A stretch of 64,000 bases of DNA from NCBI RefSeq assembly GCF_943372915.1, contig NZ_CALSAN010000009.1, positions 85,828 to 149,827 on the forward strand, in the 5' to 3' direction. Positions 58,568 through 64,000 of the stretch are shown piece by piece. Position 1 is the stretch's first letter, and each line of letters begins with the position of its first letter. Position numbers and translations under genes: made by a program. The stretch comes from Ferrovibrio terrae_A (GTDB lineage: Bacteria > Pseudomonadota > Alphaproteobacteria > Ferrovibrionales > Ferrovibrionaceae). Below the pieces are notes generated by a model. It was given only the letters and a program-made list of their open reading frames with translations. It had not been told where the DNA came from and made no database searches.

Positions 58568-59611
58568 ATGGCGATGGTGCAAACGATCAAGGATGGAATA
58601 GGGAACGGCGAACAAGCCCACCTGCATCGGCTGCGCGCCCCCGAGGCGGACGACGTTTGGCTCGGGCTCATTCAACGCGGGAGCCGGGGCAAGAATAATA
58701 GGCTGCGGCCGGTCTTGGTAGTTCACGGTTCGACCCTCGGCGCCACCCTGTTTGACTTGCCCGTCGCGGGATATTCGATGCTGCGCGACCTGGCGAGCAG
58801 CGGTCGCGCGGTCTATGCGATCGATATACGCGGCTACGGCCTGTCGTTGAATGGCCGCGTGATGGACGCGCCGCCGGACGCGAATCCGCCATTCGGTACA
58901 TTGGAACATGCCGTCCTGGACATCGGGGCGGCGGTTGACTTCATCAGGGCTCGTGAGAACGCGGGCGCTCTCGATATGATCGGAAGTTCGTGGGGAACGA
59001 TCACGGCGGCGCTGTATGCAACCCGATACCCGCAGAACGTTGCGCGGCTGGTGCTTTCCGCACCGCTCTATGCCGAGAAGAACGAGGCATGGCTCGAGCG
59101 TATCGCGAACCCTGACAACCGCCGGCAACTCCATCCGCGATTTGGCGCTTATCGCCTGCTGACGTTGGAGGAGCTGACGCTGCGCTGGACGGGCGATCTT
59201 GGGGGCGAGGACCCAGATAGTCGCCGTGAGCCGAACATCGCGGAGGCGATCTTTTCGGCGCTCTCTGCCGCCGATCCCCGCGCGCAGTCACATCGTCCGC
59301 CGGCGCTGCGGATCCCCAATGGGGCTCTTCTGGATCTTGTCACCGTGTTCAATGGTCAGCCGCTCTATGAGCCAGAAAAGTTGACAATGCCGATCCTGAT
59401 CATTCGCGGCGCTGGCGACACGACATCGACAGATAGCGACGCGCGTAGTCTGCTGGGCCGCGTGGCGTCGCGCGACAAGGAATATCATATCGTGTCGCCG
59501 GGCTCCCATTTCCTGTGCGTCGAGCGAAACCGGCGCCAGTGGTATGATCCGATCAGGCGTTTTCTGGACGAAGACAGAAGCGAATCACTCGACCGAGAGA
59601 TCCGAAGATGA
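58568..59611 (+). CDS. Alpha/beta hydrolase
   Basis: About 347 residues. VLVVHGSTLGATLFD holds the oxyanion strand, IDIRGYGLS follows, and the nucleophile elbow is GSSWGT near residue 138. The acid is in GAGDTTSTD and the histidine in VSPGSHFLCVE. No signal peptide, so cytoplasmic. It may hydrolyse an amide or ester brought in by the ABC transporter encoded divergently. The start is ATG at 58568; GTG at 58553 is an alternative. It overlaps marR by four bases. Confidence 0.88.
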   Translation: MAMVQTIKDGIGNGEQAHLHRLRAPEADDVWLGLIQRGSRGKNNRLRPVLVVHGSTLGATLFDLPVAGYSMLRDLASSGRAVYAIDIRGYGLSLNGRVMDAPPDANPPFGTLEHAVLDIGAAVDFIRARENAGALDMIGSSWGTITAALYATRYPQNVARLVLSAPLYAEKNEAWLERIANPDNRRQLHPRFGAYRLLTLEELTLRWTGDLGGEDPDSRREPNIAEAIFSALSAADPRAQSHRPPALRIPNGALLDLVTVFNGQPLYEPEKLTMPILIIRGAGDTTSTDSDARSLLGRVASRDKEYHIVSPGSHFLCVERNRRQWYDPIRRFLDEDRSESLDREIRR

Positions 59612-60144
59612 GAAAGACTGCGAAATTGCCAGCAGATGAAGGGCGTACGGTATGGGAGCCCGATGGCGATTTCGGCCGCCGCGAGAGGCTGGCGGCCGTC
59701 CTGAAAGGCAATCCGATCCCGGTGGCTTATCGCCTGAACTACGTGGCGAATTTTTATGTCGGCCCCCTTGTGAAGAATATGGAGCAGGCGTTCGGCCTGT
59801 CACGTCCTGAGTGGATCATTCTGTTCTGCCTGACGCAGCGCCCGGATCTGAACGCGCAGCAGATCAGCGACGTCTCAGGCCGACCAAAGACCAGCATCTC
59901 TAAGGCCGTCCGGCAGTTGCTGAACAAGAAGCTGATCGTGCGGAGCGCCGATGTGCGAGATGGCCGTCGTCTCGTGCTACATCTCACGGGTGCTGGACGT
60001 GAGATTTATAAAAAGATTCTCGCCAGCTTCGTGGCGCGCGAAGCCGACATGATGGCCTGCCTTGATCATAGCGAGCGCCAAACGCTTCTGGGGCTGCTCG
60101 ACAAGGTCATCGACAACAGTGCCAACTGGGCTAAGCCTTACTAA
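59608..60144 (+). CDS. MarR-family transcriptional regulator
   Basis: 178 residues. The winged helix-turn-helix is clear: LSRPEWIILFCLTQRPDLNA, QQISDVSGRPKTSISKAVRQ and the wing DVRDGRRLVLHLTGAG. The N-terminal extension of about 45 residues is longer than in most MarR proteins. It overlaps the hydrolase gene (ATGA). Divergence from the ABC operon and palindromic GTACAT sites suggest it controls both, with a transported compound as ligand. Confidence 0.9.
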   Translation: MRKTAKLPADEGRTVWEPDGDFGRRERLAAVLKGNPIPVAYRLNYVANFYVGPLVKNMEQAFGLSRPEWIILFCLTQRPDLNAQQISDVSGRPKTSISKAVRQLLNKKLIVRSADVRDGRRLVLHLTGAGREIYKKILASFVAREADMMACLDHSERQTLLGLLDKVIDNSANWAKPY

Positions 60145-60645
60145 CGACCCCCCCCCCAGCGCCATGCAAGCCACGGTTTGAGATGCTGACAATCATTTGA
60201 AGAATCGAGCGTTCCTGTTCCGGATTGAGTCAACCGATCATGTCGCTCATTGGCTTGAGCCTCTTTGCACGCGACAATGATCGGGGCAATCTATCCCGCT
60301 AGGCTTTGCTGGTCCTCTAGCATCTCCATTCAGATTGCCCAGATATGGCCTCGGCAGGGATTGCTTCCACAAGAGGTGCTTTCTCGAGGCCTCTCGGGTC
60401 TATCACCCGATCGGTCTTTCAGAGCATTTTCAAACTCTAGTATCTGGCATCTCATTTGGGCGTCTCTTCTGAGTGTCCTAACTGATTTGCGCGCTCTCGA
60501 AATCTCGGCGAACGGCACTGAACCCGTTGTCAGCCTAGAAATATTCGCCAGCGTTGATAAACAGCGCTCGCGGAATGGGGCTCCTGCCGATCAGTGAGGA
60601 GCCCCATTTTGTGGTGCCTGCTTTACAGTTGTTTGAACGGCAGTC
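60145..60645. other. Non-coding region between marR and the secreted hydrolase gene
   Basis: About 500 bases. A 110-codon plus-strand frame (60265-60597) has no recognisable protein features and is not called. It includes a poly-C run (60149-60158) and the terminator described separately. Confidence 0.5.
60574..60612 (+). terminator. Rho-independent terminator, plus strand
   Basis: AATGGGGCTCCT (60574-60585) and AGGAGCCCCATT (60597-60608) form a perfect 12-bp stem with an 11-base loop, running into TTTT. It would stop transcription from the marR side before the convergent hydrolase gene. Confidence 0.8.
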
Positions 60646-61623
60646 CTACGGCTTCAACACGGTCTGCACAAACTCGCTGACTGCAATGGTGACGGCGCGG
60701 GTGGCGTCTGGATCGTGACCCACAGTCGGACCAATGCGCACACATTCATCTTTGTAGGTGAATGGCGTATTGGTGGCCGCATTGATCAGGATGGCCTGGT
60801 CGTTTTCCCTGATCTTGCAGTCGCGGACCGACTGGTCAGCCCGGGTGGGGACGGCGGGATTGGCGCCGAGCGGATTGTCGAAACCATGCGGTGCATTGGG
60901 GTATTCGGTCAGCAGAATATCAGTGCCGGCTTTCTTCAGGCGTTCGATATAAGGTTTGCAGGAAGAGACCGGATTATAATTGTCCGGTGTGCCGTGGTAG
61001 ATGCGGATTGGTCGGGCCGCGACCTTGCCATCCTCACGATAGGTGGTGCCGCAATCGGGATAGAAGGCGATATAGGCTGCAAAACTGACCCCGCTCTTAT
61101 TCCACAGCTTTTGGAAGCGTTCGACACTGGCATAGAGCGCCGCCTGGCCGCCGCGAGAGAATCCCATCAGGATGATGCGGTTGGGGTCGACTCTAGGATG
61201 CTTGGCCAGTATTTCCAGCGATCTATAGATGTCGAGTATAAAATTGAGACGGCCCAGAAGAATCTGATTGTCACCCACGCCGGTCAGGCCACGGCCCGTC
61301 ATGCCATCGATGACGAAGGTCGAAATGCCCATTCCGTTTAGATGGCGCCGCCAGTATTGCGTGTTGGCGCCGGCGCCGCCCGATCCGTGCATCAATATGA
61401 CGACCGGCAAACGACCCGGACCCTGCGCGATGCTCAACTCACCACCCAGCACCACCTCTTTGCCTTTGTTGTCGCCAGACAGGAACTGGGTATCGGTGAT
61501 GGTCAGTGTGGGAATCGGGTGCAGCTCCACGCGCACTGGTAAAGACTTGTCAGCAAGCGGCTGGGCCTGAACGGCACAGGCCATGAGCGTCGCCATCGCG
61601 GCGACCAGTAATGTTCTGATCAT
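60646..61623 (-). CDS. Secreted alpha/beta hydrolase, dienelactone hydrolase-like
   Basis: 325 residues from the ATG at 61623, which has GGAGGAA directly upstream. The signal peptide is MIRTLLVAAMATLMACAVQA. The hydrolase core shows VVILMHGSGG, the nucleophile in LMGFSRGGQAAL, an acid near YHGTPDNYNPV and the histidine in NAPHGFDN. It fits the dienelactone hydrolase group, acting in the periplasm on an unknown ester. It is divergent from the TRAP transporter genes, with GTACAT palindromes between, so the two are probably co-regulated. Confidence 0.87.
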   Translation of the reverse strand: MIRTLLVAAMATLMACAVQAQPLADKSLPVRVELHPIPTLTITDTQFLSGDNKGKEVVLGGELSIAQGPGRLPVVILMHGSGGAGANTQYWRRHLNGMGISTFVIDGMTGRGLTGVGDNQILLGRLNFILDIYRSLEILAKHPRVDPNRIILMGFSRGGQAALYASVERFQKLWNKSGVSFAAYIAFYPDCGTTYREDGKVAARPIRIYHGTPDNYNPVSSCKPYIERLKKAGTDILLTEYPNAPHGFDNPLGANPAVPTRADQSVRDCKIRENDQAILINAATNTPFTYKDECVRIGPTVGHDPDATRAVTIAVSEFVQTVLKP

Positions 61624-61651
61624 GTTTCCTCCAATTGTTTTTGCATTCGTT

Positions 61652-61673
61652 AAATGTACTAAATGGTACATTT
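61652..61673. promoter_or_regulatory. Palindromic operator upstream of the secreted hydrolase
   Basis: AAATGTAC-TAAATG-GTACATTT has perfect 8-bp arms. It lies 30 bases upstream of the hydrolase ATG, where it would overlap its promoter. Confidence 0.65.
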
Positions 61674-61771
61674 CATCGAAAAATTACCACAGGGCAGCGG
61701 TATCGAGAAACGCAAATTGCAGATGCTGCGCCGCATCATTTTTCGCTGCTGTTGACAGAATGAACTGGTTC

Positions 61772-61797
61772 GTACATTTTGCGCCGACAAAATGTAC
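61772..61797. promoter_or_regulatory. Second palindromic operator, upstream of the TRAP genes
   Basis: GTACATTTT-GCGCCGAC-AAAATGTAC has perfect 9-bp arms, and another GTACATT half-site follows at 61804-61810. It lies about 75 bases before the TRAP operon start. Confidence 0.62.
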
Positions 61798-61871
61798 CAA
61801 ACCGTACATTCAGCGGATTGGTCGGGGAAACGCATCAGAGCGGCCGTTGCAGGCCGCTGTCCGAGGGCTGA

Positions 61872-62399
61872 ATGAGCGCAGTGGCAGACTATTACTTCCG
61901 ATTCCTGAAGCTGATTCTGGTCGTTCTGCTATCCGCCATGGTCGTCATGGTGTTCGGCAACGTGGTGCTGCGTTATGGCTTCAACTCCGGGATCAGCGTT
62001 TCCGAAGAACTCTCGCGCTGGGCCTTTGTCTGGCTGACCTTTCTTGGTGCTACCGTGGCGCTGCGCGAGCGCCAGCATCTCGGCCTCGACTCGCTCATCA
62101 TGGCCCTGCCACGCGGTGGCAAGCGTCTTTGCCTTATCGTCAGCCAGGCGCTGATGCTGTACGTCACCTGGCTGCTGCTGTCGGGTAGCTGGACGCAGAT
62201 GCAGATCAACATGGATGTTCCGGCCCCGGTTTCCGGCCTGTCCAGCGGTGTTTTCTACGGAGCGGGCGTCGCTTTCAGTGCATCTGCGCTGCCGATGATT
62301 GCCTATGACCTGTATCGCGCGCTGGCCGACAAACTGACCGATGAAGAGCTGATCACCGTCACGGAAAGCGAAGAGCACCTGCCCGGAGAGCCGAAATGA
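61872..62399 (+). CDS. dctQ: TRAP transporter small permease
   Basis: 175 residues with four membrane segments. VVLRYGFNSGISVSEELSRW is the conserved DctQ stretch, followed by AFVWLTFLGATVALRERQHL. It forms the membrane complex with the large permease. Its stop overlaps the dctM start by four bases (ATGA). The substrate cannot be told from sequence. Confidence 0.92.
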   Translation: MSAVADYYFRFLKLILVVLLSAMVVMVFGNVVLRYGFNSGISVSEELSRWAFVWLTFLGATVALRERQHLGLDSLIMALPRGGKRLCLIVSQALMLYVTWLLLSGSWTQMQINMDVPAPVSGLSSGVFYGAGVAFSASALPMIAYDLYRALADKLTDEELITVTESEEHLPGEPK

Positions 62400-63679
62400 C
62401 GATTGCCATTTTCGTCGGCTCCCTGCTCGGGGCCATGGCCATCGGCATGCCTCTGGCCTTTGCGCTACTGGTCTGCGGCGCGGCCCTGATGCATTACCTG
62501 GATCTGCTCGATCCGCAGATCGTCGCCCAGAATGTCATCAACGGCGTCGACAGCTTCCCGCTGCTAGCCGTACCGTTCTTCATTCTGGCGGGCGAGATCA
62601 TGAATGCAGGCGGCCTGTCCCGCCGCATCGTTGATGTTGCGATTGCCCTGATCGGCCATGTCAAGGGCGGTCTGGGCTATGTCGCCATCCTTGCCGCCAC
62701 CTTCCTGGCGGCATTATCCGGTTCGGCGATTGCCGATGCCGCTGTGCTGTCTGCCATCCTGGTACCGATGATGGTGCGGGCCGGTCACGACAAAGCGCGC
62801 TCCTGCGGCCTTATTGCGGCTGCCGGCATCATCGCGCCGGTCATCCCACCCAGCATCGGCTTCGTTATTTTCGGCGTCATCGGTGGCGTTTCGATCACCA
62901 AGCTTTTCCTGGCTGGCATCGTGCCGGGCATCCTGCTGGCGGTTGGCCTGTCTTTTGCCTGGTGGTGGGTGTCCAAGCGTGAGAATGTCGAGCGCCTGCC
63001 CAGGCAGAATGCGGCACAGATTCTGCGGGCCTTCATCGATGGCTTCTGGGCCCTGGGCCTGCCGCTGATCATCGTGCTGGGGCTCAAGTTCGGCATCTTC
63101 ACGCCGACTGAAGCCGCGGTCGTTGCTGCCGTTTATGCCCTCTTCGTCGCGACCGTGATCTACCGCGAAATGAAGCTAAGCGCGCTATACGGCATCCTGG
63201 TGCGCGCGGCGATGACCACCAGCGTCATCATGTTCCTGGTTGCCGGCGCCATGCTGTCCTCCTGGCTGATCACGGTATCCGAGGTCGCCAGCACACTGGT
63301 CGACCTGGTGCAGCCTTTCATCGACAAACCGATGCTGCTGATGGTCATCATCATGATCCTGGTGGTGATCGTCGGCACCGCGATGGATATGGGGCCGACC
63401 ATCCTGATCCTGACCCCCATCCTGATGCCGATCATCAAGGCCGCGGGCATCGACCCGGTCTATTTCGGCGTGCTGTTCATTATCAACAACGCGATTGGCC
63501 TGATCACGCCGCCGGTAGGAACAGTGCTTAATGTCGTTGCCGGCGTTTCCAGAATCAGCATGGACGACATGATCAAGGGCGTGTGGCCCTTCATGGTCGC
63601 GCAACTGATCGTCCTCGCTCTGCTGATCGTCTTTCCGTGGCTTGTTACCGGCCCGGCGAACTTCTTCTTTGCTCGGTAA
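62396..63679 (+). CDS. dctM: TRAP transporter large permease
   Basis: 427 residues with about a dozen membrane segments, starting near FVGSLLGAMAIGMPLAFALL. Conserved DctM motifs are seen: VPFFILAGEIMNAGGLS, LSGSAIADAAVLSAI, APVIPPSIGFVIFG and LITPPVGTVLNVVAG. It carries the sodium-coupled transport step. Length is normal. Confidence 0.95.
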   Translation: MTIAIFVGSLLGAMAIGMPLAFALLVCGAALMHYLDLLDPQIVAQNVINGVDSFPLLAVPFFILAGEIMNAGGLSRRIVDVAIALIGHVKGGLGYVAILAATFLAALSGSAIADAAVLSAILVPMMVRAGHDKARSCGLIAAAGIIAPVIPPSIGFVIFGVIGGVSITKLFLAGIVPGILLAVGLSFAWWWVSKRENVERLPRQNAAQILRAFIDGFWALGLPLIIVLGLKFGIFTPTEAAVVAAVYALFVATVIYREMKLSALYGILVRAAMTTSVIMFLVAGAMLSSWLITVSEVASTLVDLVQPFIDKPMLLMVIIMILVVIVGTAMDMGPTILILTPILMPIIKAAGIDPVYFGVLFIINNAIGLITPPVGTVLNVVAGVSRISMDDMIKGVWPFMVAQLIVLALLIVFPWLVTGPANFFFAR

Positions 63680-63712
63680 CTACAAGTGAAATCCAAAAAG
63701 GGAGGATTATCT

Positions 63713-64000
63713 ATGCGTATCAAGACATTTCTGACTGCGGCAGCCATCCTGGCCGCCGGTCTCGCCTGCTCGGCGGCCGAAGCCCAAGTCCGCGAGCGCA
63801 ACCTGCGTCTCGGTTTTGCGGTCAACCTGGATACATTCCAGGGGCGCGGCGCCAAGTATTTTGCCGATCAGGTCAACGAAAAGGGCCAGGGCAAGCTGAA
63901 GGTGACTGTGTTCCCGGCCGGTACGCTGGGCGGCGATGTGCAGACCGTGGCGGCGCTGCGCGGCGGCACGGTGGATGCGACCCTGATCGCCACCAGCATC
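63713..64000 (+). CDS. dctP: TRAP transporter substrate-binding protein, partial
   Basis: 96 codons to the right edge, no stop. It begins MRIKTFLTAAAILAAGLACS with a signal ending near AEAQ. FADQVNEKGQGKLKVTVFPA, then GTLGGDVQTVAALRGGTVDA is the DctP-type N-terminal lobe. GGAGG lies seven bases before the ATG. It is the third gene of the TRAP operon. Confidence 0.93.
   Translation, partial: MRIKTFLTAAAILAAGLACSAAEAQVRERNLRLGFAVNLDTFQGRGAKYFADQVNEKGQGKLKVTVFPAGTLGGDVQTVAALRGGTVDATLIATSI

Noticed and set aside
60265..60597. 110-codon frame between marR and the secreted hydrolase
   Set aside because: No ribosome site, no motif, and its end runs into a strong terminator stem.

Overview
The window is high-GC DNA from an alphaproteobacterium, probably Rhodospirillales-like. 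This rests on the rpsT, dnaA-dnaN-recF-gyrB block, the imuA-imuB-dnaE2 cassette with a GTTC-N7-GTTC-like LexA box, and TRAP/peptide ABC uptake genes. No rRNA, tRNA or CRISPR array was seen.

Layout. (1) 1-9988 is chromosomal core: a partial bifunctional FAD-monooxygenase/old-yellow-enzyme gene at the left edge, a small membrane protein, rpsT with a clear promoter and terminator, a rhodanese, then dnaA, dnaN, recF and gyrB. (2) About 9996-52852 is one Tn7-like transposon of roughly 43 kb, inserted a few bases after the gyrB stop codon. Both ends carry inverted arrays of an AGCTGTCC-type repeat (two copies left, four right), and a short TTTGTG direct repeat flanks the element. Its machinery, tnsA-orf-tnsB-tnsC-tniQ-tniQ, lies at the right end. 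(3) 52941-64000 is chromosome again: a five-gene peptide-type ABC transporter operon, divergent from a hydrolase-marR pair, then a secreted hydrolase divergent from a TRAP transporter cut by the right edge.

The transposon cargo is mostly defence and DNA-repair genes. From the left: a two-gene operon encoding a 1238-aa protein with a C-terminal PD-(D/E)XK-type nuclease and a 343-aa partner (not recognised); a Gabija-like OLD-nuclease/UvrD-helicase pair; a secreted EndA nuclease; an SOS mutagenesis cassette (imuA, imuB, dnaE2); a tyrosine recombinase; a protein with the motif order of a class III nucleotidyl cyclase; an SRAP/HMCES protein; a type III-like restriction module whose Mod subunit has lost both catalytic motifs and sits beside an intact C5-cytosine methyltransferase; a 768-aa tyrosine recombinase coupled to a small ribbon-helix-helix-like protein; a metallophosphoesterase operon; and several small regulators and antitoxin-like genes.

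The points most worth following up are the gyrB 3' end as a Tn7-like attachment site, the dead-Mod/Res/C5-methyltransferase module, the unrecognised 1238-aa/343-aa operon, and four short TnsB-like open reading frames around tnsA that carry rearranged pieces of the transposase, several with strong ribosome binding sites. All functional calls come from reading motifs in the sequence; no database search was run.
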